The notes beneath the pieces were generated by a model that was not told the origin of the DNA, made no database searches, and worked only from the letters and a program-made list of their open reading frames with translations. A stretch of 64,000 bases of DNA, from NCBI GenBank assembly GCA_029891385.1, contig CM057235.1, positions 11,855,501-11,919,500 of the forward strand, written 5' to 3'. A program made the position numbers and the translations under genes. The first letter of the stretch is position 1, and the number at the start of each line of letters is the position of its first letter. The DNA is from Erythroxylum novogranatense. Its lineage: Eukaryota > Streptophyta > Magnoliopsida > Malpighiales > Erythroxylaceae. Below are positions 46,761 through 58,999 of this stretch, piece by piece.

Positions 46761-48470
46761 TAATTATTATTTTTACATTTTTGAAAATCAATTTCATTTA
46801 ATAATTTTAATTTCAATAATTATTTTATAAAATAAAAATTTTAAACCTTATTTGTTTGATAACTATTCAATATTATTTATTAATTTTATTTATTTAATGA
46901 TTTTTCAATTTTTAGTATATCATAATTTTAATAATTATTCATGTATCCCAAGAATTTTATACAACAAAAATTATTATTTAATTGCAATTTACAAAATGTT
47001 ATAATACACTAATTAATATCAAAAGCACATAAGTGTATAGTAAACAGTCATAAGTATATAATATATCAATATGAGTACATATATCTAACTTAAATGAATA
47101 TTATGTGTAGAACATAAAAGTTCCAAGAGCTTTTTTGCTATTCAAATTCAATTCTTTATTGTTTGACTTCAATAGTTAGTCGATCCTGCATTTGTTCAAC
47201 TTTTTTATTAAATTCATCGACTTAAAACTGTAACTCCTGATTAACCTTCTTCAACTCCTCTAGCTCATCTTAAATTTGTTTTCTGATCAAAGTCTTTCCC
47301 TATGGTCGAAGCCCAACCCTCATGCCAACAACATAATCTGATCTAATTTCCAAGACTTTGTCGCACACTTTATTCTCTGTCATCGAATGACCTTGTTCTA
47401 TTAAATCTGTCAATTACTTATACAATAATTACTAAAAATTAAGAATTAATTAGATACACAGTCTCATTTTTCTCTGCATTCGGTAGTTGGCCATTGACCT
47501 TTACTTTTATCATAATGAGTGTGATATCATAGCTTCATCCGGTCACACACTTCTCCATCTTTGTCACTCTGTTGTATAGAAATATATTACTATAATATTT
47601 ATTATAAATTTTGAAATGTCAATCAAAGTAAAATATAATTAAAAAGATAATAACTCACAATCTTATGCCGTATCACTAGAAAGGCCTTGGACTCAAAGTT
47701 TGGTCGACATTTGACCTGACTTCTAGCTAATTTGACTTTTTGACTTTTTTTCTAATCGTAAACGTAACAAAATATATTATAACATCTATAAATCACAATT
47801 CACAAATACTAAAATATAATCAGTTGTCAATAAAGTTGTGAAATTAAGTTTTGTGATCAAATTAAGAAACCTTTGTAGCTGATTGCTCCTAATATTCTCA
47901 TAAATCCATCCACTCCGCCACTGTCACATTATCTGACTTAACATCCTTTCTGTGTTTGGTATAATGCTTTTTAAAATGAAATCTTTGATCTTTAGATTGT
48001 AAAGAAAGAAACTTCTTGACAGCAGCGTGTACTTCGTTGTCTGTTCTCATTCCTTTGATTTTCAACTTTTGCTGCAAAAAATTATAAATTATTGGTCAAA
48101 GCTTTAGGCATATGGAAAACACATACAAATTAGATAGTTTTATAATACTTACATTTAAAATAATACTTACATCTAACTTATCAAAATCAATGTCCAACTC
48201 CTTATTAGTTATTTTTTTCTATTTTGTTTTTACAGGTAAGGAAGTTCGAGATAGCACACCAATCTCACTCGATAATTTGGCAGACTGTATGGAGTTGGTT
48301 AGTCGTCCTTCAATAGGAGAGATCTCTATCTCCAACCTTTTACTTATCGCCTTATCAATCTTTGCCAATTCGTGTCTTTTTGTGACACCCCTTATATTTT
48401 TTGGATCAGTCTTAGATCCTAAAATATAACAAAAGGAATATTTTACAATAAGCATGTAACATACTCTTAA

Positions 48471-51225
48471 TGTAGCACCCCCTTACCGTAGGGTACACAC
48501 CGGGATGCCCGTGGGTCGTTTCGACGCATATCCTATAGCAAGGAAGTGATACGCTCGCAACTATCACTAAATACTCACATGGCATCAATATAATTAAACC
48601 GAAATGCAAATCACTAAAATTTAAAACCACAGTAATCTTTCATTTCATAACATCAATCCAAAATATAGACAAGTCTATCAGTTCCCTACAGTCTAACACA
48701 ATATCCCAAAAAGGAAACTGATACAAAATTCTATACTAAGTCATCCCCAAAAATCGCCCCAACTGACTGACCTGTGTGCCATCGCTTCACTTGCCCACAC
48801 ACTCGCACAGCAAGAAACATCTATCTCGGGAGCTAGAAATCTACTAACGCTGCCCTGAAAAATATTAGCAATGTTGGGTGAGTTTGCGAACTCAATGAGA
48901 AACCATCATCGATGGTTCACCCAACTCATGCATATACACATAATATATATCAATATATCACACAGTCGCAATACACAATCGGAACACTATCAGACACTTT
49001 ACACATTTTCACTATAATCATACATTAGATAGGTCACTGAGAAGTTATCACCTACTACACGCATTCTCACTTTTCACAACACAGTCAGATGCATAATGCA
49101 TGCCAGTTCTCATTTTATGTCAGTGTTGTGACTGAGCATCAATATTCGCATTTTTGGCAAGTAGGAGAGCCCTCAGGGTATGCACTATTGCCCGCTCACA
49201 TTAGGGATAGGAGAGCCCTCTGGGTATGCACTATTCCCTTTTTGTCCTTAGGCCGTTTTCACTGATAATAGAGCTTAAAGCTCTGATCACTAATTGCTCC
49301 AGTCACAATTGTTAATTTACCGTTTTTAATCATGCCTAGCATGCACTCACACTTGCACAATCAATAACACAATTCAATCGATTCAATTGATCATATTCAG
49401 AACACTTACTCAATATTTTATACACTGATTCACAATCACAAGGACTCACATTGTCAAACAATTTACACAATCACGGCACATTTATCTCGCATTCACAACA
49501 CTCACATTAACAACAAATCACTCATTCATAGAACAGTTAACACACAAAGATTGAGGAACCAACTAGGTTACTCACCTGTAACTTCCGAACTCTTGCTGAA
49601 GTCCCAAAGAATATCCGTGGATGACGATCTAATGAGACCTCTATAACAATTCAAACGAATTCTCATCACTATATGCTCAATCAAATAAATTCGTCAATGC
49701 ACATGTCTTAATTCAAAATTGTACGATGCATGATCATGATTTTCCAGCGCTCTAATCCAGTTCCGTTATTACTCGCTTCACAACCTAACATTCACTATTC
49801 ACTAGTTCCTTCACTAAGTCCCCAATGATAACTCCAATTGTCAAAACATAACTCTTAGGTTACATTTGATACTGTAATTGCCTCTCTCTCGATAATTTCG
49901 ATCCCATTAATTAAAATTCGATCTCTCAATCTTTAACACAATTGTAGACCTCTTTCTCTAGTTCATAACAAATCAAGAATCACCTCAATTGGAGGTCTAC
50001 GCTAAAAGTTATGCCCAATAAACCAAATTGATTCCATTCAGAAATTGTCCCTCATCGCGACGTAGGGTCCTTTTTCGCGATGTATGGGACGCTCGTCGCT
50101 CGTCGCGACGTCTCACTCGTCACTCGTCGCGACGTACGCTCGTCGCGGTGTAAGCTTATTTCTACGTCGTGACGTATAACTCGCTGCTTGTCACGACGTC
50201 TAATTATTTTTACGTCGCGACGTGCGAACCCTGGTTCGTCTTCTCCGATCGACTTTCATTCTTTCTCTCTCTAAAAACCATCATTAACTCACTCAACTAC
50301 TCACATCTAACACATTAAACACCATAAATGCAACAAACCATAATAAATAACAACATTAAACTCAATAAACTTACCAAATCAAAGCTCAATACGTAAACCC
50401 TAAAAACCTCCGAAAATTCCTCAAGCTCTAACAATCACGGTGAACTCCTCAATCCAAGCCAACCATCATCATCTCCAAGATCTCTAGCAGTTCTTCAACC
50501 ACAAAGAAAAGGGAAACAAACAAGATCTCCAAGGGAAGAGAATCACACCGTCGAAGGAAGGAGAAGAAGGAAGAGCTTTAGGTTTTCAAAGCTTTTATAA
50601 AAGGAGATTTGAACTTAGAACTATATATAAAGGGTCAATTTAACCTAGAAATCATAGTCCTCAATTTCATTCAATTTCCAGTCTCTAAATCTCAATGGCT
50701 CATCACAATAATTCCTGAATTCACAAATCTAAATTTTCCAAGCCATTTTTCAGTCAATTTCGAAACCGGAATCTAAATCATCAGTCTCTAGGTCATTTTC
50801 TCGGTCCGGACACATAACTCTAATAATTCCAAAAAAATCCCATAATTCCTCAAAAATATAAAATACACAATCCCATACTCAAATTTAAATTATTCCTTAA
50901 TTCTCAAGGTTCAATTCTCACTCTAAATCAACTATACAAACCCAATAATCCCAACATTCTTAATCAATCACAATTCACATAATTATCTCTAATTTCACTT
51001 TAAATCAAATCTAACTCAATTATCTCAAAATTCACAATTCAACTCATAATCACAATTTAGATACTGGAAAAATCATGAATGCATGTCACTATGTATGCAT
51101 GTGCAATTAACTCATTTATCACTGATGCAGAGGCAAAACACACGTGCAGTTCAATTATGAATGCACCCAAAGCTATTCCATCCAAATTACCGATATGCCC
51201 ATCACATCAGTAACGGGATGTTACA
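48471..51225 (-). repeat. solo LTR of a Ty3/gypsy family, minus orientation
   Basis: The LTR is 2755 bp with ends, on the minus strand, TGTAACATCCCGTT and GTAAGGGGGTGCTACA. A perfect 5-bp duplication CTTAA lies at 48466-48470 and 51226-51230. No internal region or second LTR is present, so it arose by LTR-LTR recombination. It shares long blocks with the LTR at 54059-56940 (for example AGACCTCCAATTGAGGTGAT and CCATCGATGATGGTTTCTCA). It carries an array of CGTCGCGACG palindromes (50050-50230). Confidence 0.92.
50050..50230. repeat. CGTCGCGACG palindrome cluster inside solo LTR
   Basis: Perfect CGTCGCGACG copies occur at 50101-50110, 50125-50134 and 50213-50222 (the last within ACGTCGCGACGT). 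At least five one- or two-base variants lie between (for example 50053, 50075, 50164). The stretch is GC- and CpG-rich within AT-rich DNA. The sister LTR has one perfect copy at 55004-55013. Confidence 0.85.
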
Positions 51226-51650
51226 CTTAATTGTTTAGATAAACAAAATTATTAAACTTATATGTTTCACTAATATGATGTGAAAAATCATACCTGCAGT
51301 ACTTGCAGAGGTAGCACTAATACTGGGAAGAATAGCGTCATTTACTGGTGATTGATTATAAGAAGCTAGAGGCATCTCTTGAAAAGTTGATGGAGAACTA
51401 ATATTGCATCACATATTCAAAAGTTGTAGGTACTTATCTCTACGATGAGTAATAGGCGCAAATGTGACATCTCTTGGTATTGGAGTAGGCTTATAAGGTG
51501 CAGATGTGTGATCTCCTAGCAGTGTAAGAGCAGATGGCTCATCAGCTACACTTCCAAGAAGCTAATGGTACCAGGATTGCAGTTACGTCGATACTAAGCT
51601 AATTGGTGCAACCTTATTATTTTTCTTGGATAGACTAGGTCCCATGCGAA

Positions 51651-53195
51651 TTACCTGCATTCAATTAGACATTAGATTTCAATGATACTATTAATTCAAC
51701 ACCAAAAAGCACAAACTGAAAGCATACATGCATACCATTAAATTTTGATTGAAGATTAAAACGAAAAATCAAATACACTTGCAAAAGCAATAAACAATAT
51801 GTAAGTTCAAATACTTTGTCTTATCCCAATCTTAACCCACACACAATAACAAAATGTATCATGTTTACACGAATTTGACTATAATTTATAATATTGTAGT
51901 ATAGTAACCAAGAAACATAGCAAGAAAGGCAACATAAGTAGAATACTGAGAGCTAAAGCAAAGAATGACGAAGTAAAGGAAAAAAATTTTGGTTGAATAC
52001 TTTATCTCCTCTATCGATGGTAACATTTTCCTTGTTGACTTGTGTTGTCCTAAGTTCCTTGGTTGTAAATGTCTCTGTAACTTCTAGTAAGGACTTGATC
52101 AATGCTGGACAATTGAGTACAAGTAACTCTTCAAGAGAAAAGCTCTTAAAGACGCTACCTCTGTGCATTATGGTTCTCTTAATGCACATACTAGTGTTAA
52201 TAAAGCTCCAAATTTTGTAACTGAATTTCAGGTTTAAAGTTCATTCTTTGTTCACGATGCTCCTATAGCTAGTTGTCTAGTAAGTAATTGTTCTTTGCCT
52301 ATAATTGGTGGTGATTGGAGCATTTTGATTCTATTCAGCAATTTTTGTTGTAAAGGAAGTATTGTCCATCTGCAGTGCCTGCCTTAATTGTAAAGTATCC
52401 TTGTATTCATGTGTTATGTTGGATTTGTATTTGTACCCCAATCCCATCCCCATCTAACATAGGATTATTGTTTCTCAAATTGCTGTTATATATATATATA
52501 TATATAGTAAATAATGAAATATAAGCTGCATGAGTTGCACGTGTTGAACACTGATTTTGGTTTAACATGCTTACTTTAAACAAGTCAAAAAAATGAAATT
52601 TGTTTTACCTCTCTCAAATCTAAAAAGACAAATGGGTTTGTGAATTACCTCTGTGATCGGTGTTTGAGTAAAAAGTAAACTAAAACCTAACGATTCTTCT
52701 GTTTCATCAAAAATCAGAAGTCAATCTTTCCTTACCATTTTTACACCTCTCTCTTGTAAGTTGTAACCACTCAAGTTGAAGACGCAGGAATAATGAAGGA
52801 AACAATAATGTACAATGTCAAAATAATGCCAAAGAAAAAAATATCTAATATAGAATTTACTCAATAGATCATACAAAGGAAATATAACCATCCAACTCAT
52901 GCAACTAAAAACACAAGTAACTTTATTTCACGCCATCAAATAATCCAACCATTGACTTTGTAATTTTTGATAGTTTTTAGTGTCATTAGAAAATATGAAT
53001 GAGTTTATAATAGTTTCAAATCACTTACAATTGTAACATACGTATTTGATTGACATATGTCACTTACAGTTGTGGCATATGTATTTAACAGTTAAACGAA
53101 AATTCATCTTCAGTAGAAGAAAAAAAATTTCCAAAAGAAGAAACAAAATTAGACAACAACAAAATGATGAATAAATTCAATTGCATAATAAGAAT
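51651..53195. other. CACTA K spacer between the two ORF remnants
   Basis: This is about 1.5 kb of AT-rich DNA with a TA tract near 52490-52505. A minus-strand frame at 51953-52189 (with TFTTKELRTTQVNKENVTID) is open but unrecognised. It may be an exon of either CACTA ORF. Nothing else is supported. Confidence 0.4.
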
Positions 53196-56100
53196 TTATT
53201 CATCATCGTTGTCGGTGAACTCTTCCAAAATAATATCACATTCATTCTCACTGCTGCTTGTCTCTAAGTCCTTCAAATCATCATTCAAACGTTGCTCATA
53301 ATTCAATAAAACATTATTTATTACATCAAATGCAATATCATTTTAGTCTAAAAACTCTAAGGTACATTCCTCGACTTCCACAGAAACTTCATCAGACTCC
53401 TCAACTTCATTTGAACCTTCTTCATTTCCATGCAAAAGGATATCATACGCACATCTAACTTCACATTCTTGCACAACTATTAATTTGGATCGAATAACAA
53501 ATCTTCCACATAAAAGACTTGCTTTGCTTAGTTTACCAAAATAAATGGGTCATCTTTGAAAAAAAGTTTAGTTATGTTGATGCTTTTTACAATGCCGTTA
53601 ACCCTCATATTCAAATTTTCAAGATCGTATCATTTGCAATTGAAAAGCACAACATTTTTACCCCTAATATATTCAAGCCTGATAATATTTGTGTATAGCC
53701 TATAAAATGTAATATTATCTTCCGCATAATTTTCTAACACTACAACACCACTATTTTGTGTAATCCTACATAAATCATGGGATTCTTTGTATTACATACA
53801 GTATAATTCTGCACCAAACTATGTGGTCCACATGTTAATGCATACAAAGACTCAAAGATACTTCCTTCACGGGTGCTAGTTAATTTCATCATCTATAACA
53901 ACAAATGAAAATTAGTTAATAATATATAATTATTAGTGTACACCATGTACAAACCTTCTTCTCACCCGATGCTTTAACCATGAAGAAAATTGTTCTATGT
54001 ATCTCCTGTCAACATATAATAGACTTTCTTGCCTCAACTCATCCATGAGCTCACTATGTGTAGCATCCCATCACCGATGGGAGAGGTAAATTGGTAAATT
54101 GGGTCAGGCTAGTAGTTAAATTGCATGATTTGATATGAGCATACTTTTGGCCTTTAAGTTTAGAGGAATCAGACAGTTTGCACATGCACATATAGGTACC
54201 TGCATTCATGACATTCCCGGCATTTATTTGTGAATATGATCTGTCCTATAAATTCTGAAATATTTGTGCTTGAGAATTAGAATTGGAACTGTTTTAGAGT
54301 GATTGTCACTTGAGAGTGACCCTTAGAAATTTTCAGGATAATTCGGGAGAAAAATTCCGGACCGGAAAATTTTTCAAGTGGCGGACTGATTGACTGTATA
54401 GTATCGAAATAATTATCTAATGGCAATGGGAAAGTTTGAATTATGATTTTACGAATTTGAATGCGAAATCATTGGAAATTTGAGATATCTTAGACCAGAA
54501 ATGAAATAGAAAAGAGTAAGAATTTTACATATGTATGAGGATTGGTATGTGGCAAGTTTTTAGGGATGAAGGCTTGTAAAGTATTTAATGCCTTAGGTTT
54601 TAAAGCTTGGCAGTAAGCTTCTCTTCTCTCCTAGGGCACGATTTCTCCTCCTTCGATTGGGTTCCCTTTCCTCCACGATCCTAGTTTGCTCCTTCTTTGT
54701 GGTTGAAGATCAGCAACAACCTTGAGAGAATGATGATTTGCGAGAGTTTAAAGGCTCACCGTGGGTGTTAGAGGAAGGTGATAGGGTTGAGGAAAACTTC
54801 GGAAGTTTGAAGATTGAAAGTTTGTTTTGGTAAGTAAAGTGCTTTAATGTTGTTTTATTGTTAGTGAAATGCATGAATGGGTTTAATTATGAAAGATTGG
54901 GGTAGTTGCGTTGAGTTATGGTTGAATTTTAGAGAGAGAAATGTAAAAAAGGAATCAGAGAAGACGATCCAAGACCCGCACGTGAGCCACGAAAGGAATT
55001 GGACGTCGCGACGAGCGCAGACGGCGCGACGAGTGGTTGGCTGGACATCGCGGTGAGCCACTGTGTAGACGCCATGGCGGCGGCGCTAGGTGTGAGCCAT
55101 GCACCCTAAAGAAATTGTTCGCCATACGATGACGACTTGAGACGCCATGGCGAGTTTTTTGAGGCCGTGACGAGGATCATTTTCTGAATTGGTTTATTTT
55201 AGTTTATGGGGCATAACTAATGGTGTAGACCTCCAATTGAGGTGATTCTTGATTCGTTATAATCTAGAGAAATAGGTCTACAATTAATGTGAAGAATGAA
55301 AGTTTGAAATTAAATTAGTAGGATCTTAATTATTGAAATAAAGTTGAGTAAGGTTTCCTATTTCAAACTAAGGATTGTTTCATGACAATTGGAGTGTAAT
55401 TTTGAGACTTTGGAATAAATTCAATGCTATTGAGAGTTTTAGAAACTGAGCATAATGGATGAATTTTGATCTAGAGAATAGTGACACTATTTTTGAGGTC
55501 TTTCTTGAGAATATCCTAGTGGATATGACTCGATAAATTGACTGAATGTTAGAAATGAAATTTGTGGAGTTCCATGATATGTCATTTGAGTAAAATGAGT
55601 CATTATTGACCAACTGAGTGAAATTTTTAAGGCAAAGAAAGTGGAAATTGGGAAATAGCGCCGGGAAGGTCATGAACATGCATCGTACATCTTTTATTTA
55701 AAACATGTGCATCATTAAATCTTTCTGATTGAGCATCTAGTAATGGGAAACTATTTGACTGTTATAGAGGCACCGTTGGATCGATATTCCACGGATATTG
55801 CTGGGACTTCCAGGCAATAGCTCGGAAGTTACAGGTGAGTAACCTAGTTGGTTCATCAATCTTTATGTGTTTACAATTATGTGTTTATACCATGCGGAGA
55901 TGAATGGAGGGCTTATATGTACTTTGATTTTGATTGGTTTCAGACCATAGGTGTCTGAAGCATTGAGTACTTGATATCGAAGTGTAAATTGTGTGTAAAA
56001 CGGTAATTACTTTAAATTGAGACATATGCATTCATGCATAAAGGCATGTTCAGGTAATGACAGTTGTGACCGGAGCAGCCACTGTATTTCAGAGCTTAAA

Positions 56101-58110
56101 GCTCAACGCAACAGGGCCTCGAGTTTAACGTAATTTAGAGCCACCAGCTCACCGTATCAGGGCATTCAGGCCCAACGTATTTCAGAGCCACAGGCTCACC
56201 GTACAATGTGCCCGTTATTGGGACAGATCAGACGCACGGTCACAACACCGTAATAAAATGGGAAGTGTCACATATGCATTGTATACTCATTGTGATGGAT
56301 CGAATTCAGTGAATGGGAAATAGGCAAGAGTGCATGATACAATTGTGATAACTGATTTACAAAATTTCTGAGCTTTGTGATTGCATGAGAATCTATAAAT
56401 TACTTTATGGTTTTCTAAATGTGTTATTGTGATAGGTTGTACGCTAATTGCGTAATGCATAAATTGAGTGAACCATCGATGATGGTTTCTCATTGAGTTC
56501 ACAAACTCACCCAACATTGCAACTATTTTTTAGGATTGAAGAGTACTCCGTTAGACAAACGAGAGTATGCCTATTGCATGCAAGTCAGAGTTTGGGGTCT
56601 GGATCAGTTCACGTCTGCATTTATATCATTCTGTTATTGTGTAAATTGTATTTCTGCAATTTCTGCAGAATAGTACTGTTATTGCCGAGGGCCCCAATTT
56701 GCTAAATGTTGTTATTGTAATGTGATTTCTGAAATTGTGTTGTGATCGAAACTATTTTAGAATTAAAGCAGGCCTAAATTGTTTACTGATTTCCGCACAC
56801 GCGATTGGTTTCAAAAATAAAGATATCTTACTGAGTTTTTGAACTGTGTTTGACTGCTCTAGCATACCACCCTCGTGAGGCACGGGCTCGTATATCACCC
56901 TCGATGTCGAATTCGGGTCTTATGGGAGTGGGATGCTACACTATGGACGAAAAAAAATTCAATCAAGATTATATGAAATATCTCTACTTATTACATATCT
57001 TAATTTCATAATTGGTTAGAAAAACTTACTTAATAAAGGGCCTAATCTTATGATGGTTTATAATCATATACCAATATGCAATCTCTAGCTCATCTGTAAG
57101 AAGAGTAATTGTTCTTCCAGCACCAATTAACTTACATCTTTAGAAGAACACTGATATGTCACTACCATTAACCATATCATTGATTCGTTATGGCACGTTG
57201 AAGTTGGTTTCAATTCCTTTTAGATACATTGAACAGAATGTCATGCACTTTTTAACAACATATGTTTCAGCAATTGACCCTTCTGGACATGCTTTATTTA
57301 TAACAAATCTCATTAGTGTACCTAGGAATCTTAACAAATGAATAACCACAATTAGATAGGACACTATTTAGTTAACTTTTAAGAGTGAGATAAATTTAAA
57401 TAATACCTCTCAATTGGATACATCTATCTATATGCAACTGGTCCACCAAGTAAGGCTTCATTTGACAAATGAATAGCCAAATGTATTATGACATCAAAGA
57501 ATGTCAATAGGTATGCCATTTCAAGTTTGTATAAGCTTAAATTTATCTCATCACACATCTTCTGTACGTCATCCTTATTCAAAATTCGTCTACAAATTTG
57601 ACAAAAGAAGTCCCCCAACTCCATTAAAACCCCTGTCGCATCTTTATTCAAGATGGCACACGTGCCTAATGGAAAAATGCTTTGTAACAGTATATGACAA
57701 TTATGAGACTTAAGTCTAGTAATCTTCCTTTCATCAACATTAACACATCTAGATATATTAGATGCGTAACTATCTGGAAACTTCACCTACTTTTCAAACT
57801 TGCAAAACTTCTTCTTCCCAACAGAAGACATTGTATAGCATGCTGGAGGTTTTGCCACAATAGTTCCATCAGCTGCTCTTTTTAAGTGTAATTCCTTTTG
57901 AATGTTCATATCTTCCAAATCAAGCCGAGCCTTCATTTGATTTTACCTTCAACATTCATCAAAGTACTAAGCATATTGTCACAAATATTCTTTTCTTTGT
58001 GCATGACATTAAGGTTATGCCTCAATCTTAATTTATGCCAATATGGTATATCAAAAAGAATTGTTTTTTATTTCAATTCAACTCTCCTTCCAATCTTGTT
58101 CTCCTCTGAT
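53196..58110 (-). pseudogene. TNP2-type CACTA transposase, split by a solo LTR
   Basis: The core at 58110-57940 reads IPYWHKLRLRHNLNVMHKEKNICDNMLSTLMNVEGK, diagnostic of TNP2. The DUF4218-type part (57786-57160) contains LKSHNCHILLQSIFPLG, LYKLEMAYLLTFFDVIIHLAIHL, GGPVAYR, INKACPEGSIAETYVVKKCM and YLKGIET. The frame continues on the left of the solo LTR with HSELMDELRQES (54058) and the DUF4216-type GKNVVLFNCK, RVNGIVKSINITKLFFKDDPFILV and QVFYVEDLLFD (53650-53480). The acidic end EFTDNDDE is followed by TAA at 53198-53196. Stops (for example TGA for Trp near 53628), frameshifts and the 2.9-kb LTR kill it. TNP2 cleaves the CACTA ends. Confidence 0.85.
54059..56940 (+). repeat. solo LTR of the same gypsy family, plus orientation
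   Basis: The LTR is 2882 bp with ends TGTAGCATCCCATC and GTGGGATGCTACA. A perfect duplication CTATG lies at 54054-54058 and 56941-56945. It sits inside the transposase coding sequence of K. It is homologous to the LTR at 48471-51225, but in the opposite orientation and diverged at the ends. No internal retroelement sequence adjoins it. Confidence 0.92.
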
Positions 58111-58190
58111 TACTGCATTAAGAAATTATAAATGCATTAAACAATATTTTGGGAGGTGATTAAATTATAAATGCATTAAGAAATTAGTTT
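58111..58190. repeat. short AT-rich direct repeat at the broken edge of CACTA K
   Basis: ATTAAGAAATTATAAATGCATTAA and a rearranged copy, TTAAATTATAAATGCATTAAGAAATTA, lie within 70 bp. Transposase similarity stops here. It may mark the deletion joint. Confidence 0.5.
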
Positions 58191-58999
58191 TGAGTATTTT
58201 TAAGTTATTAAAGTCATGTTTTTACAGGGGTTGTTAGCTTTATATGAGTTCGTAATAGAGTAATATAGGTTAAAGTTGTAAAATTTGATATACCAAGTTT
58301 ATTGTAATATTGGTTGATGTCTTGTTTAAACAATGTCCCATAATGGTTGGCTAATATGTCAGTTGGTTGACCAGTCTTCCAATAACTAGTGAATTTATGC
58401 ATTCAATAAAAATTGTTCGACCAATTTGTAGATATTCATTTGTATTGGCTGATTCTTAGCACCAACATCTAGTAAGCCAAAATACTATAGAATGTGTTTT
58501 TTCATTAGTTTTAGTATCAATAAACATTTTGGTTTACATTCATTTCTAAGTGTTTTTCAGTCATTTTAGCACCATCATCTTATATTCGTATAAGTGAGCC
58601 TCTTTAGAGTTATCAAGTAATAAAATGAGGTATTTTGAGTTGCAATATTTGGTTAGATGCTATGTTATTATACTTGATAGTGATCTAAGTGGGATTGTGG
58701 TCCCTCTTTACCTTGGAAGAAGAATGCAAATAGGTTTCTCTTTGCCCAAAAAGAATGTGTAAACATTATTCTTTGTTTGAAAGAAGCATTAAGTGGAATT
58801 CTAAGAAGAGTCTTCAAATGGACAGAAAGAAGAGTCACTTGTTGAACCACTATGAATCAAGTTGCATTGTTTCCTTTTAACGGCCGAAAGTGTAAACTTA
58901 AGAGAAATAGTTTTAAATGGTCCACGTGTACTTACGAAAATTATAGATAAAAAGGTTCCCAAACTATAAGGGATTAATTTCCTAAAATAGTAGGGTTGT
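58191..58999. other. unassigned DNA before the copia gag relic
   Basis: This is about 0.8 kb with no supported gene. Words such as GTTGACCAGT and GTTCGACCAATT recur (58370-58420) and resemble those at 60930-61310. It may be leader of the same retroelement. Confidence 0.35.

Larger units (their letters stand above)
47150..51650 (-). pseudogene. TNPA/Ptta-like ORF of CACTA K, split by a solo LTR
   Basis: Minus-strand pieces in CACTA second-ORF order are a Pro/Ser-rich start (about 51600-51300: ITHRRDKYLQLLNM), then CRPNFESKAFLVIRHKI (about 47690), RVTKMEKCV and KVKVNGQLPNAEKNE (about 47490-47580), and the tail EQGHSMTENKVCDKVLEIRSDYVVGM followed by coiled-coil DELEELKKVNQELQF (47160-47400). 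The layout fits the plant Ptta/En/Spm protein family. Introns, stops and the 2.75-kb solo LTR (48471-51225) interrupt it. The family binds subterminal repeats. This copy is dead. Confidence 0.6.
46483..58110 (-). mobile_element. degenerate CACTA (En/Spm) transposon K, holding two solo LTRs
   Basis: The left end CACTAAAAGAAAAC (46483) is followed by subterminal repeats built on GTGATGTTT/AACATCAC/GACGTT words (46505-46740), typical of CACTA elements. Inside, on the minus strand, are remnants of both standard ORFs: a TNP2-type transposase (58110-53196) and a Ptta/TNPA-type ORF (within 51650-47150). A right end with the inverse ...TTTTAGTG is not found. Recognisable sequence stops near 58110 beside a short tandem repeat, so that end is probably deleted. 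Two gypsy solo LTRs sit inside it. Confidence 0.8.

Noticed and set aside
48471..56940. One large inverted-repeat transposon bounded by the two gypsy LTRs
   Set aside because: Each LTR has its own distinct 5-bp duplication and the middle is CACTA sequence, so they are two independent solo LTRs.
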